Assembly (NCBI RefSeq): GCF_009650995.1
Contig: NZ_WHVV01000012.1
Span: 38,495-102,494, forward strand
DNA from: Sporosarcina cascadiensis
GTDB taxonomy: Bacteria > Bacillota > Bacilli > Bacillales_A > Planococcaceae
Direction: 5' to 3'
DNA: 64,000 nucleotides
Shown: in pieces, positions 1-8,597 of the stretch
Position numbering within the stretch: position 1 is the stretch's first letter
How the letters are laid out: every line of letters begins with the position of its first letter
Program-made: the position numbers and the translations under genes
Notes under the pieces: generated by a model
The model's database searches: none
Seen by the model: only the letters and a program-made list of their open reading frames with translations
Told to the model about the DNA's origin: nothing

Positions 1-942
1 TTTTCTTTTATCAAAGTCGTGGCTATCACAGGTTTCATTATCTTAGCTGCCTACGTCATAGTAGGAGCGGATGCGACTTCTTCCATTGGAATTCATAACT
101 ATACAGCCGATGGCGGATTCTTCCCGAATGGTTTTTATGGCATGTGGATTGCGGTCTTTATCTCGCTTTTCAGCTACTTAAGCATTGAAATGATTGCGGT
201 GAGTGCCGGTGAGGCAAAAGATCCCGAAAAAGCGGTTCCTATTGCTTTGCGTTCCGCTGTTGTTCGTTTGATTGTTTTTTACTTGATCACTCTTTCGTTG
301 ATGCTGATGATTGTTCCCTGGAATATGGCGGGTGCCGATAAAAGCCCTTTCGTTAAGGTTATGGAAATCGTCAATATACCCGGAGCTGCAGCTATTATGA
401 ACTTCGTAGTATTAATTGCGGCATTGTCGGCTATGAACAGTCAGCTATATATCTCTACAAGAATGATGTTTTCTTTATCGCGGGGCGGATATGCTCCTAA
501 AACTTTAGGAAAGCTGAATAAGAAGTCTGTACCATCCAGAGCATTGCTGGTATCAGTAATTGGTATTGTGTTCGCGACATTCTTTACGGTCGTGAAACCG
601 GACACTGCATTCGTCACCATGATTTCTTTATCAAGTTTCGGCGCAATGTTTGCCTGGTTTATGATTTTTGTCACTCATCTATTTTTCCGAAAAAGATGGG
701 ATGAATCGAATGGAAGAAAGTTACCGGTTCGGATGATCGGCTATCCATACCTCACTATTTTTGGGGCATTATTGCTGGCCAGTGTGGTATTGTCGACCTG
801 GTTCTCTCCTGACTTCAAAGCTACTCTTCTGTTAGGATTCCCATGGTTGCTGTTCATCACGATTTGCTACTTTATCTGGAAACGTACGATAGGTAAACGA
901 AAACTCGAAAATCCAGAGCTTGATGAAAACGCTGAGTCTTGA
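1..942 (+). CDS. APC-family amino acid permease, 5' end cut by window
   Basis: The C-terminal part of a polytopic amino acid/proton symporter. The frame is open from base 1, so the gene begins upstream of the window; the methionine at base 19 is internal. What remains is about 313 residues with roughly eight hydrophobic segments. It contains the conserved glutamate-bearing helix of the family (YLSIEMIAVSAGEAKDP), where the E and the EA.DPE pattern are typical of amino acid permeases of the GABA/proline/aromatic group. The substrate cannot be read from the sequence. A strong terminator follows 60 bases downstream, so it is the last gene of its transcript and is not co-transcribed with the iclR gene. 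Confidence 0.88.
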   Translation, partial: FSFIKVVAITGFIILAAYVIVGADATSSIGIHNYTADGGFFPNGFYGMWIAVFISLFSYLSIEMIAVSAGEAKDPEKAVPIALRSAVVRLIVFYLITLSLMLMIVPWNMAGADKSPFVKVMEIVNIPGAAAIMNFVVLIAALSAMNSQLYISTRMMFSLSRGGYAPKTLGKLNKKSVPSRALLVSVIGIVFATFFTVVKPDTAFVTMISLSSFGAMFAWFMIFVTHLFFRKRWDESNGRKLPVRMIGYPYLTIFGALLLASVVLSTWFSPDFKATLLLGFPWLLFITICYFIWKRTIGKRKLENPELDENAES

Positions 943-1000
943 TGTGGAAAATGAAATAGAAGGTCTATTTCCTAATTAAAAAGCCCAACTTAATCCCAAG

Positions 1001-1041
1001 ATATAACTTGATTGAAAAAAGTAAATCAAGTTATATTTTTT
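1001..1041 (+). terminator. Rho-independent terminator after the permease
   Basis: A perfect 13-bp inverted repeat (ATATAACTTGATT / AATCAAGTTATAT) with a 10-base loop, followed by five T. It closes the permease transcript. Confidence 0.85.
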
Positions 1042-1086
1042 CCTGATAAAATTGCTAACTTGATAGTTTGCTAATTATTGAAAAAG

Positions 1087-1101
1087 TTTCATAATATGAA
1101 A
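1087..1101. promoter_or_regulatory. Candidate operator TTTCA-N5-TGAAA upstream of iclR gene
   Basis: The palindrome TTTCATAATATGAAA lies about 210 bases before the IclR start. The same half-sites and spacing recur before the hydroxylase gene (5068-5086) and before the ring-cleavage operon (13085-13103). It could serve autoregulation by the IclR protein. Seen: the palindromes. Inferred: the binding protein. Confidence 0.5.
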
Positions 1102-1215
1102 TTTGGAGCTTGTTATATAGGGAATACCCTCGTATACTTCTAATTACTACTTAAATATGACAAATTGTAATACAGTGAGATATAGAATTTACCAAACAGG
1201 AATACCGCTGATAGA

Positions 1216-1259
1216 TTGACAAATGGAAATTATTTTACTTTTTATTGAAAGCGTTTACA
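1216..1259 (+). promoter_or_regulatory. Promoter with consensus cre site before iclR
   Basis: TTGACA at 1216-1221 is a perfect -35 element. A weak -10 (TTTATT, 1241-1246, 19-base spacer) runs straight into TGAAAGCGTTTACA at 1246-1259, which matches the CcpA cre consensus TGWAANCGNTNWCA at every position. A cre at the -10/+1 region normally gives catabolite repression by CcpA-HPr(Ser-P). Confidence 0.65.
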
Positions 1260-1308
1260 CGTTAGGTTTCTAATCAAGATTGCATCCAGCCGGAGAGGAG
1301 AAAAAAAC

Positions 1309-2055
1309 GTGATAGAATCTGTTAAAAAGGCATGCTATATTATCAGTTGTTTTTCCAGTGAGGAACCAGTTCTAGGGAATGCAGAGATTGCAGGAAAACT
1401 GGGGATGAGTCCTAGTACGACCCATCATTTAATCAGTACATTATGCAATGAAGGTGTATTGATGAGGGACCAGGATAGACGATACCGTTTAGGATGGAAG
1501 TTGCTGGAATGGAATAACAATGTAATGTTTCAACAAGATATATATGATAAGGCTATTCCTCTTGTCAAAGACTTGATTAGCAGATTTACGGGCACTGCTC
1601 ATATCGGGATGTTCGATAAAGGAGAAGTTGTATTTGTTTTAAAAATCTCTTCTCAGGCTGCATCACCTGTTCACACTTATATCGGTTCGAGGAAACCTGC
1701 GTATGCAACTAGTACAGGAAAAGTATTGCTGGCTTACAATAATAGCTATCTAAAAGAGACAATTGAAAGAGGACTATCATCGCAAGCTCCCAATACAATT
1801 ACAGATATAGATATGTTAAAGGAAGATCTGCAAAATGTACGAGAACTGGGATATTCCATAAGTAATAATGAGAATACTTCGGGTACCTATGCAATTGCTG
1901 CACCTATTCTATCCTATTCAGGTAAGACCATCGCCGCCGTGAATCTAGTGGGGCCAATTTCCTATATGCAAGGAAGCGACCAGCAAATGATTCGACGAAG
2001 TGTGATTAAGACGGCTGACTCCATATCCAAAGAACTAGGATATATAGAAGTGTAA
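1309..2055 (+). CDS. IclR-family transcriptional regulator
   Basis: A 248-residue protein of the usual IclR length. The N-terminal winged helix-turn-helix is at about residues 5-60 (NAEIAGKLGMSPSTTHHLISTL is the HTH) and a C-terminal effector domain covers residues 75-245. The GTG start is chosen because GGAGAGGAG lies 8 bases upstream. It precedes a TRAP transporter and an aromatic hydroxylase on the same strand, and the TTTCA-N5-TGAAA palindrome occurs before its own gene and before both catabolic blocks. It is therefore the best candidate for their pathway-specific regulator; many IclR proteins control aromatic-acid degradation. Effector and sign of control are unknown. A cre site in its promoter suggests repression by preferred sugars. 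Confidence 0.9.
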   Translation: MIESVKKACYIISCFSSEEPVLGNAEIAGKLGMSPSTTHHLISTLCNEGVLMRDQDRRYRLGWKLLEWNNNVMFQQDIYDKAIPLVKDLISRFTGTAHIGMFDKGEVVFVLKISSQAASPVHTYIGSRKPAYATSTGKVLLAYNNSYLKETIERGLSSQAPNTITDIDMLKEDLQNVRELGYSISNNENTSGTYAIAAPILSYSGKTIAAVNLVGPISYMQGSDQQMIRRSVIKTADSISKELGYIEV

Positions 2056-2202
2056 TGTAATGTATTTCAGTAGAAGTAATAGTGAAGGGAGGGGAACAGA
2101 AACAGATAGGTGTACTTATTTAATTGCAAAAGAAGAGAGTAAATTTTTAGATTGAATTTACGGAATATTGGGATTAATTAAAGAGAAAAAGGGGAGTTTA
2201 TA

Positions 2203-3231
2203 ATGACGAAAAAAAGTGGATTTTACTTTTTTATCATGACAATCGTAGCAGCATTGTTTTTAAGTGCATGTGGTGATGATACGGATGAGGCAAAAGCAGA
2301 CGATACAGGTAAAGCAGGAGATTCAGGCCAGACGTATAACTTTAAACTTGCGCATATTGCGCCGCCTGATCATATTTGGAATGAAACCGCTGAAAAATTT
2401 GGCGAGGAATTAGAAAAACGCTCAGATGGACGGATGAAACTTGAGTTATATCCGGGTGGACAGCTCGGTGGAGAGCCTGATATGGTTCAACAGCTAGAGA
2501 CCGGTTCATTGGATTTCGGATTTATTACAACTGCTTTCCTGACTTCAAGATCAGAAGCGTTCAGTGCATGGTTTGCACCTTATTTGTTCGATTCTTATGA
2601 GGCTGCATTCGAAGCTAAAGATTCAGATATTGCAAAAAAGCTCTTGGCTACACTCGACGACCAAGGCTTACGAGCGAAGAATTACTTCTTCTCCGGAAAT
2701 CGTACGATGATGTTCAGAGAAAAAGTAGAATCTCCTGCAGATATTAAAGGGCTTACTTTACGTGTAACTCCAAGTCCAGCATTACAAGATTGGTATCGAT
2801 TGTTAGGAGCTAACCCGGAGTCTATTTCATTGCCGGACGTGTACCAAGCAGCACAAACAGGGGTAATTGATGGAATGGAAATGGACTTAGATGCAGCAGT
2901 CACATCGAATTTCAATGAAGTAACCGGTTTTGGTGCACTGACAAATCATATGGTTTGGCCTTCCGTCATGATTGCAAGCGGTAAGAAGTTTGATGCAATG
3001 CCTGAAGAGGACCAAAAAATTATTGAGGAGGCAATGGCTGCGGCTTCAGAATACGGAACAATGAAACGTGCTTCTTTAGAGGAAGAATATATGGATACTT
3101 TGAAAGATAGGGGAATGGAATTATATGAAATGGACGAGTCTTTGTTCGATCCATACAAAGAAGAATATGATGAGCAATATAAAGCCAAGGATCCATTAAT
3201 CAAAGAATTTATTGAAACGTTCCGTAAATAG
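2203..3231 (+). CDS. TRAP transporter solute-binding lipoprotein (DctP family)
   Basis: The extracytoplasmic binding subunit of a tripartite ATP-independent periplasmic-type importer, 342 residues. It has a lipoprotein signal peptide with lipobox LSAC at residues 19-22, so it would be anchored to the outer face of the membrane through Cys22. The body has the DctP pattern: FKLAHIAPPDHIWN at the start of the domain, YPGGQLGGEPDMVQQLETGSLDFGF, then LTLRVTPSPALQDW carrying the conserved ligand-binding Arg. It lies 14 bases before the DctQ gene and forms a dctPQM unit. Position after iclR and before the hydroxylase suggests an aromatic or related organic acid as substrate, which is an inference. 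Confidence 0.92.
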   Translation: MTKKSGFYFFIMTIVAALFLSACGDDTDEAKADDTGKAGDSGQTYNFKLAHIAPPDHIWNETAEKFGEELEKRSDGRMKLELYPGGQLGGEPDMVQQLETGSLDFGFITTAFLTSRSEAFSAWFAPYLFDSYEAAFEAKDSDIAKKLLATLDDQGLRAKNYFFSGNRTMMFREKVESPADIKGLTLRVTPSPALQDWYRLLGANPESISLPDVYQAAQTGVIDGMEMDLDAAVTSNFNEVTGFGALTNHMVWPSVMIASGKKFDAMPEEDQKIIEEAMAAASEYGTMKRASLEEEYMDTLKDRGMELYEMDESLFDPYKEEYDEQYKAKDPLIKEFIETFRK

Positions 3232-3245
3232 GGGGAAAGCGCAGT

Positions 3246-3731
3246 ATGAACAAGCTGAGCAACTGGATAGAAACACTTGAAAAATTTATGGCAATGATCT
3301 TGATTGCTGCGATGACAATTATTATTGCAGCCGCCGTATTGTTCCGTTACTTTTTAAACGCCCCTATCTTTTGGGCAAGTGAAGCAAGTATTTTCATAAT
3401 GGCATGGGTTACATTTATCGGGGGGAGTTTGGGACTTAAATATAAGTCCCAGGCTTCTGTTACCTTTTTAGTAGATCGACTATCAGATAAGGGGAAAAGA
3501 TACTTAGAAATAGTTTCTTATATAATTATTCTAGTGTTTATTGGAATTTTACTATACTTGAGTTATCAATGGCTGGGGTCCGTTTCCAACCAAACCTCAT
3601 CTTCTATGCGAATTCCGATGTGGATACCATATGCTTCGGTTCCGGTAGGTCTAAGTTTCGCATTTATTCATTTATTGACTCACCTGGTGAATTTGTTTAA
3701 GACACGGGAGCAAGGGGGACAAACGACATGA
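3246..3731 (+). CDS. TRAP transporter small permease (DctQ family)
   Basis: A 161-residue membrane protein with four predicted helices, as usual for the DctQ subunit. The family motif around FRYFLNAPIFWASEASIFIMAWVTFIGGSLGLKYKSQ is visible at about residues 34-77. It bridges the binding protein and the large permease. Its stop codon overlaps the start of the DctM gene by four bases (ATGA), which indicates translational coupling. Confidence 0.9.
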   Translation: MNKLSNWIETLEKFMAMILIAAMTIIIAAAVLFRYFLNAPIFWASEASIFIMAWVTFIGGSLGLKYKSQASVTFLVDRLSDKGKRYLEIVSYIIILVFIGILLYLSYQWLGSVSNQTSSSMRIPMWIPYASVPVGLSFAFIHLLTHLVNLFKTREQGGQTT

Positions 3732-5005
3732 TGTTTGTTGTCATTTTACTATTTTTACTGTTTCTAGTGATTGGTATACCTATTTCGCTAGTATTGGCGA
3801 TTACATCCCTCAGCTATTTGCTTCTTTCCAATATGACAACACTTATGAGCTCGGCGCCTCAAAAGATGTTTTCGGGAATCGATAATTTCGGACTTTTAGC
3901 CATCCCGCTATTTATGTTGGCGGGAGAGTTAATGAATGGCGGGGGAATTACGACACGGCTCGTGTCATTTGCAAAGGTGCTGATTGGTCATTATCGCGGA
4001 GGTTTAGCATATGTAACGGTTATTGCAAATATGTTTTTGGCGTCGATATTAGGTTCTGCCAATGCGCAGGCTGCCATGATGAGTAAGGTTATGGTGCCTG
4101 AAATGGAAAAGGAAGGTTATCGTCGGGATTTCTCTGCAGCGATTACGCTCGCTTCTTCTATCGTGGCTCCGGTCATTCCGCCAAGTATGTTATTTATCAT
4201 TTATGGTACTTTGACAGGCGCCTCCATTGCTGATTTGTTTATGGCTGGTGTGATTCCCGGTATATTGCTCGGTGTAGGTTTTATTATCGTAATTGGAATC
4301 ATGAACCAAAAACAGCAATTTCCCAGAAGTGAGAAAGCGACGTTTCAAATGATCGTCAAATCATTTTTTCGGGTACTGCCTGCAATGTTAATTCCTTTTA
4401 CTATCATTTTCGGTATTTTAGGCGGTGTCTTCACACCAACTGAGTCAGCGGCCATCGCATGTGTCATCGCGTTCGTTATAGGGCTGGCATACCGAGAATT
4501 AAAATTGAAAAGCATGCCGGAGATCTTAGTGAATACGGTTGTCAATACAGCAACGATTTCGTTCTTAATTGTCACAGCCAATTTATTCGGTTTCATTATA
4601 GCGTATGAGCAAATACCTCAAATGGTGGCAAACTCTATGCTTGGTTTGTCGGAAAATCCGTTAGTCTTCTTGCTTTTGGTTAATATTTTCTTATTATTGA
4701 TTGGTACTGTCTTAGACGGCATTGCGGCATTAATTATTTTAATTCCTGTCATGCTGCCATTGCTTGCTACATACCAGATCGATCCAGTTCATTTCGGAGT
4801 AATAGTATGCATTAACTTAACTATCGGTCTACTAACACCGCCGGTAGGAACAGGGTTATTCATCGTTTCATCTATAGCTAAGGTGAAATTTGAAGATCTC
4901 ATAAAAGCCATTATGCCATTCCTGGCAATGGCGATCCTCGTGTTGCTCATCCTGACGTATTGGGAAGATGCTGCATTATGGATTCCGAGCCTATATAAAG
5001 ACTGA
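3728..5005 (+). CDS. TRAP transporter large permease (DctM family)
   Basis: A 425-residue polytopic permease with about 12 helices. It catalyses Na+-coupled solute import together with the DctP and DctQ proteins encoded just upstream. DctM signatures are present: IPLFMLAGELMNGGGI, LGSANAQAAMMSKVMVPEM, IVAPVIPPSMLFIIYG and LTPPVGTGLFI. The stop codon abuts a strong terminator, so the TRAP operon ends here and does not read into the hydroxylase gene. Confidence 0.93.
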   Translation: MMFVVILLFLLFLVIGIPISLVLAITSLSYLLLSNMTTLMSSAPQKMFSGIDNFGLLAIPLFMLAGELMNGGGITTRLVSFAKVLIGHYRGGLAYVTVIANMFLASILGSANAQAAMMSKVMVPEMEKEGYRRDFSAAITLASSIVAPVIPPSMLFIIYGTLTGASIADLFMAGVIPGILLGVGFIIVIGIMNQKQQFPRSEKATFQMIVKSFFRVLPAMLIPFTIIFGILGGVFTPTESAAIACVIAFVIGLAYRELKLKSMPEILVNTVVNTATISFLIVTANLFGFIIAYEQIPQMVANSMLGLSENPLVFLLLVNIFLLLIGTVLDGIAALIILIPVMLPLLATYQIDPVHFGVIVCINLTIGLLTPPVGTGLFIVSSIAKVKFEDLIKAIMPFLAMAILVLLILTYWEDAALWIPSLYKD

Positions 5006-5036
5006 AACGTTTAGAGAGTTCTCTAAACGTTTTTTT
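5005..5036 (+). terminator. Terminator of first TRAP operon
   Basis: A 12-bp perfect stem AAACGTTTAGAG / CTCTAAACGTTT with a four-base loop AGTT, running into a T tract. Confidence 0.9.
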
Positions 5037-5067
5037 ATATTTAAAAATCTTCATTAAATATTCTTAC

Positions 5068-5086
5068 TATTTCATATAGTGAAATA
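5068..5086. promoter_or_regulatory. Candidate operator upstream of anthranilate hydroxylase gene
   Basis: TATTTCAT-ATA-GTGAAATA is a near-perfect 8-3-8 palindrome about 200 bases before the hydroxylase start. It is almost identical, including flanking TTCTNAC, to the site at 13085-13103 before the 3-hydroxyanthranilate operon. A promoter-like GTGACA...TATATT pair (15-base spacer) follows at about 5095-5121, which would put the palindrome near -50, a position that suits an activator. Binding by the IclR protein is inferred. Confidence 0.6.
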
Positions 5087-5279
5087 TGAAGATGGTGACA
5101 AAATGATGGATTAGGTATATTACAGATAAGTTAATTGAAGTGAAGACGAGAAGAGCTGAAAAGCTTCCTTATTAATTTCTCATAATTTTTTTAAAAGGAC
5201 GAAATGAAAGGGCTTACAAGTCTTCGTGTATCAATGAAGAAACCACCATCATACTATCAACATATGGGAGGAATACACA

Positions 5280-6764
5280 ATGGGTATTAGAACAGGTGAA
5301 GATTACATTAAAGCAGTCAAATCACGTCAGCCAGAAGTATATTTAGGAGGTCGCCGCATTACTAACTTAGCGGATGAGCCCGTTTTCAAGCAACCTATTA
5401 AAGAAATGGCCAGACTATATGATTTACAGCATGATCCGAAGTACCAGGAAGAAATTACACATGTGTGTGAGGAAACAGGCGAGAGAGTGAACAATGCATT
5501 TCTAATGCCAAAAAGCGGAGAGGATTTACAGGCGCGCAGAAGATTGTTTGAAGTGTGGGCGGAAGCGACGTTTGGTCTGATGGGACGTACTCCTGATTTC
5601 TTATCGACTGTAGTGACAGCTATGGCGGGTAACGATTGGTTCTTCAGACAGTATGGAGAGCGCTGGGGAGATAATATTGTAAACTACTATAAACATATAC
5701 GTGACAATGATTTATTCTTGACTCATGCTATTATTAATCCGCAGAATGACCGCAGTAAAGCTTCCAATGAACAAGAAGATGAGTTTACACATTTAGGCGT
5801 TGTGCGCGAAACAGAAGAAGGCTTGATTGTTCGCGGATCTAAGATGTTAGCAACACTTGCTCCTGTGACAGATGAAGTAATTATTTATTCGTATCCAAGT
5901 TTCAAGCCTGGTGATGAAAAATATGCAATCTCATTTGCTGTTCCTATCGACACACCGGGACTTCGCATGTATTGCCGGGAAGAAACACAAAATGGTTTGC
6001 GTTCTGCCTGGGATCATCCGCTTGCCAGCCGTTTTGAAGAAATGGATGCAGTGCTTGTGTTTCACGATGTGCTTGTGCCGTGGGATCGCGTATTCATCAA
6101 TCAAAATGTGGAAGCTGGGAACTTATTATATCCTAAAACAGGGATCAACTTGCAACCTTCCCATCAGTCAGCTGTGCGCGGCTTAACAAAGATTTCATTT
6201 GCAACGGAAGTTACGTGTGCAGTTGCAGACGCAGTAGGAGTTGATGGATTCCTGAACGTGCAAAATCAATTATCTGAACTGATTCAAGGTGTTGAAACCA
6301 TTCGTGCTCTAGTGCGTGTAGCTGAGCAAGAATATGTCATAACGCCATATGGAGAAGCGCTTCCTGCCATCGTGCCGTTAGAAACGATCCGAGGAATTTT
6401 GCCGACACTATATCCGCGTGCAATGGAAATTCTGCAGACTATTGGAGCAGGCGGATTGTTGATGTCGCCAACAGGAGCAGACTTTGCAAATCCTGAAACA
6501 GCCGAAGACATGGCTAAATACTATGGTGGACGTTCAGGTGTATCGGCTGAACAGCGCGTGCGTCTATTTAAGCTAGCTTGGGACCTGTGCGGAGAAGCAT
6601 TCGGTCAGCGCCTCGTTCAATATGAACGCTATTATTCCGGAGATCCGGTTCGTAAATTGGGTATGTTCTATAATACACATAAGCGCAATAATCCAACATA
6701 TGAAATGGTGGACAAAGCATTGAAAGATTCTTTGGAAATGACGAAAGATACTGTAGTCAACTAA
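5280..6764 (+). CDS. Flavin-dependent aromatic hydroxylase, probable anthranilate 3-monooxygenase oxygenase component
   Basis: A 494-residue member of the HpaB / 4-hydroxyphenylacetate 3-hydroxylase family (acyl-CoA dehydrogenase fold), which uses reduced FAD and O2 to hydroxylate an aromatic ring next to an existing substituent. N-terminal and C-terminal HpaB-type domains fill the protein; the flavin-binding region lies around [13 protein letters not shown] and the following helix. The proposed reaction, anthranilate to 3-hydroxyanthranilate, rests on context: a flavin reductase gene follows, and a complete 3-hydroxyanthranilate degradation operon shares its upstream palindrome. A two-component enzyme of this family doing this reaction is known from Geobacillus thermodenitrificans. 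4-Hydroxyphenylacetate hydroxylation is the main alternative, but no homoprotocatechuate genes are present. AGGAGG-like GGGAGG lies 8 bases before the ATG. Confidence 0.8.
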   Translation: MGIRTGEDYIKAVKSRQPEVYLGGRRITNLADEPVFKQPIKEMARLYDLQHDPKYQEEITHVCEETGERVNNAFLMPKSGEDLQARRRLFEVWAEATFGLMGRTPDFLSTVVTAMAGNDWFFRQYGERWGDNIVNYYKHIRDNDLFLTHAIINPQNDRSKASNEQEDEFTHLGVVRETEEGLIVRGSKMLATLAPVTDEVIIYSYPSFKPGDEKYAISFAVPIDTPGLRMYCREETQNGLRSAWDHPLASRFEEMDAVLVFHDVLVPWDRVFINQNVEAGNLLYPKTGINLQPSHQSAVRGLTKISFATEVTCAVADAVGVDGFLNVQNQLSELIQGVETIRALVRVAEQEYVITPYGEALPAIVPLETIRGILPTLYPRAMEILQTIGAGGLLMSPTGADFANPETAEDMAKYYGGRSGVSAEQRVRLFKLAWDLCGEAFGQRLVQYERYYSGDPVRKLGMFYNTHKRNNPTYEMVDKALKDSLEMTKDTVVN

Positions 6765-6778
6765 TTAAGAGATATGTG

Positions 6779-6825
6779 AAAAAAGCATTATCAGGTAAGC
6801 GGATTTTACTTTGATAGTGCTTTTT
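6779..6825 (+). terminator. Terminator after the hydroxylase oxygenase gene
   Basis: AAAAGCATTATCA pairs with TGATAGTGCTTTT (one G-T wobble) and five T close the hairpin. The flavin reductase gene 3' of it therefore needs read-through or its own promoter; TATACT at about 6908 could be its -10. Confidence 0.75.
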
Positions 6826-6958
6826 CATCTATTGTTTTGGTATGACAGTTATTAGAATAATGTCTATTCAATAGTTAGTTACGATGAAGTACAAACGAGC
6901 TTATGCTATACTTTCTATGGATTGATATAAAAAGAATAATTAGTAGGGAGAGATAATA

Positions 6959-7462
6959 ATGAATAAAGAAGAAAAACAACAAGTCTTTAAAGATATTATG
7001 GGGAATTACCCTACAGGTGTAACCATTGTGACGACAACTACAGGCGATGGAGTACCGGTCGGATTAACAGTTAACTCATTCGCATCTGTTTCTCTGGACC
7101 CGCTTATGCTGCTGTGGTCAATTGATCATAGAGTCTCTTCGTTAAAAGAGTTTACTGAAGGAGGAAAGTTTGCTGTGCACGTCTTGGCGGGGGAACAATC
7201 CGAACTTTGCAAAACATTTGCGAGCAGCCATGAAGATCGTTTCAGCACATGCGGATGGCACCAGTCGGAAAATGGTCTGCCTATCATCGACGGCGCCTTT
7301 GGTGTGTTTGAATGTAAGACATTCAAAGCGATTGAAGCAGGAGACCATACCGTATTAATTGGGGAAGTTGTGGACTTGAAAGTGGATAGCTCAAAAGATC
7401 CTATGCTGTATCACCGCAGAGTATTTGGTTCGATACCGGCGGAGTTTTATTCGGTGAAATAA
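6959..7462 (+). CDS. Flavin reductase (HpaC-like), partner of the hydroxylase
   Basis: A 167-residue protein of the short-chain NAD(P)H:flavin oxidoreductase family. The family pattern is clear: MGNYPTGVTIVTT near the N-terminus, PVGLTVNSFASVSLDP (flavin-binding loop), then HVLAGEQ and DHTVLIGEVV. These enzymes reduce free FAD or FMN and pass it by diffusion to a monooxygenase, here most likely the HpaB-type protein encoded 195 bases upstream. A GGGAGAG site lies 8 bases before the ATG. It is separated from the oxygenase gene by a terminator, so the two need not be made in equal amounts. Confidence 0.88.
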   Translation: MNKEEKQQVFKDIMGNYPTGVTIVTTTTGDGVPVGLTVNSFASVSLDPLMLLWSIDHRVSSLKEFTEGGKFAVHVLAGEQSELCKTFASSHEDRFSTCGWHQSENGLPIIDGAFGVFECKTFKAIEAGDHTVLIGEVVDLKVDSSKDPMLYHRRVFGSIPAEFYSVK

Positions 7463-7566
7463 ATAGTGATAATGATTTAGGACTCTACACCAAAATCTGT
7501 TCTTGACCCTGTCGCGTGCGTATTGCAAAATCTTGCTGAAGTTTGTCAGGGGGTGGATTTGTGCGG

Positions 7567-7773
7567 GTTTCGTTGCTCGACTTTGCAGTTTGAACCCACT
7601 TCGGCGCTGGGGGATTGCCTTTCGCGATAAGCCTACTGGCGAAGAGCATGCCACCAGTCTCATCGCAACGGCCGACCCCGCAGTTGCGCCTACGCTGGTA
7701 TTGCAGGAAGTATGACATGTTGCTTTTTTGCAGAGAGCGAGTTTAGTTGGTGTAGTTTCGTTTCTCGACTTTG
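7567..7773. repeat. Structured intergenic element flanked by 19-base direct repeats
   Basis: GTTTCGTTGCTCGACTTTG at 7567-7585 recurs as GTTTCGTTTCTCGACTTTG at 7755-7773 (18 of 19 identical, same strand). Between them is a GC-rich core with self-complementary stretches (GGATTGCCTTTCGC against GCGAAGAGCATGCC, imperfect). The core is much richer in G+C than the sequence on either side. It may be a non-autonomous mobile or REP-like element. Confidence 0.45.
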
Positions 7774-7914
7774 TAAACGCATTGACCAAAGGAATTTAGG
7801 TAATTGCAGAATGATAAGTAGTGCATGAAACACCGCTACTATCATTATAGTCTCAAACAGTATGCTCATACTACTACCTACTCACATAAAAAGTCCTGAA
7901 AAACCAGCCTAGTG

Positions 7915-8055
7915 TACCGGAGTGGAAGGCGGCGACTCCGGGAGGATCAGCCTGATAGGATGAGACAACTAAAGGGAGCGAAGCGACCAGTTGGCTCACC
8001 GAGGGCCCTCCGGAACGCGTCCGCCTGGAACGCAGGGAAACGGTGTCCTCCCACT
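7915..8055. repeat. GC-rich interspersed repeat of Bacillales type
   Basis: A block containing GGAAGGCGGCGACTCCGGGA, GGGAGCGAAGCGACC and GTCCGCCTGGAACGC in this order. These short words and their order resemble an intergenic repeat I know from many Bacillaceae and Planococcaceae genomes. The function of that repeat is unknown and it is often mistaken for coding sequence. I see only one copy in this window, so repeat status rests on recall, not on comparison. Confidence 0.5.
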
Positions 8056-8375
8056 TACCATCCTATACTGCGCAATCACGAAAAATATTAAACTGCTCAT
8101 CAATTAAACTGTCAAGCACATGTTTTGGTGAAGACCCTGATTTAGACAACTTGAATTTTTCATGGTCAAATGAAAAACCTAAAGTTCTCACAACTTTTTA
8201 GCTTTTAATTGTCTTGATAGGTCATCTAATTAGATTGGATAATTTAATCGAACGGTTGAAATGTAGGGCGTTGTGGTTAAAGTAGGCATCATAAAATTCC
8301 TTTCTGTAATGTTTTGTTTAGGCGTAGTAACCATATCAGAAATGGATTCCCTATTAATTGTTGAATAATCAAGGA

Positions 8376-8416
8376 ACAATATAGACATTTATGTTATTAG
8401 TCTATATTGTCTTTTT
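8376..8416 (+). terminator. Lone terminator in the non-coding stretch
   Basis: A perfect 11-bp stem ACAATATAGAC / GTCTATATTGT with a 13-base loop, followed by CTTTTT. No gene lies directly upstream, so it is either the remnant of a lost gene or ends an untranslated transcript. Confidence 0.7.
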
Positions 8417-8597
8417 GCGTTGTTCTGAAATTATATAATGATTTTTAAAAATCTAAATACTAAAATACTTTCTTGTATTATAATAGATAGGTAAGGACTT
8501 AGCTTATTGTGAATAGTGGGATGATACTTTCTTTTAGGTGATTTAGCATGCAGTAAAAGAATAGTAACTTATTATAATACAGGAGGTATTACTGTCA

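Larger units (their letters stand above)
7463..8597. other. 1.1-kb non-coding stretch between catabolic blocks
   Basis: No convincing gene on either strand: the open frames here (up to 132 codons on the minus strand) have no recognisable domain or good ribosome site, and they lie over GC-rich repeat-like sequence. The stretch holds a pair of 19-base direct repeats, a GC-rich block of a type seen between genes in many Bacillales, and a lone terminator. It looks like an insertion or recombination scar separating the hydroxylase genes from the insert that follows. Confidence 0.6.

Noticed and set aside
5280..6764. Annotation of the oxygenase as 4-hydroxyphenylacetate 3-monooxygenase
   Set aside because: The family fits, but there is no homoprotocatechuate pathway nearby, while a full 3-hydroxyanthranilate operon shares its operator-like palindrome.
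7391..7789. Open frames on both strands over the flavin reductase end and the GC-rich element (up to 132 codons)
   Set aside because: No ribosome site, no known domain, and they overlap repeat-like sequence; stop-free by composition.
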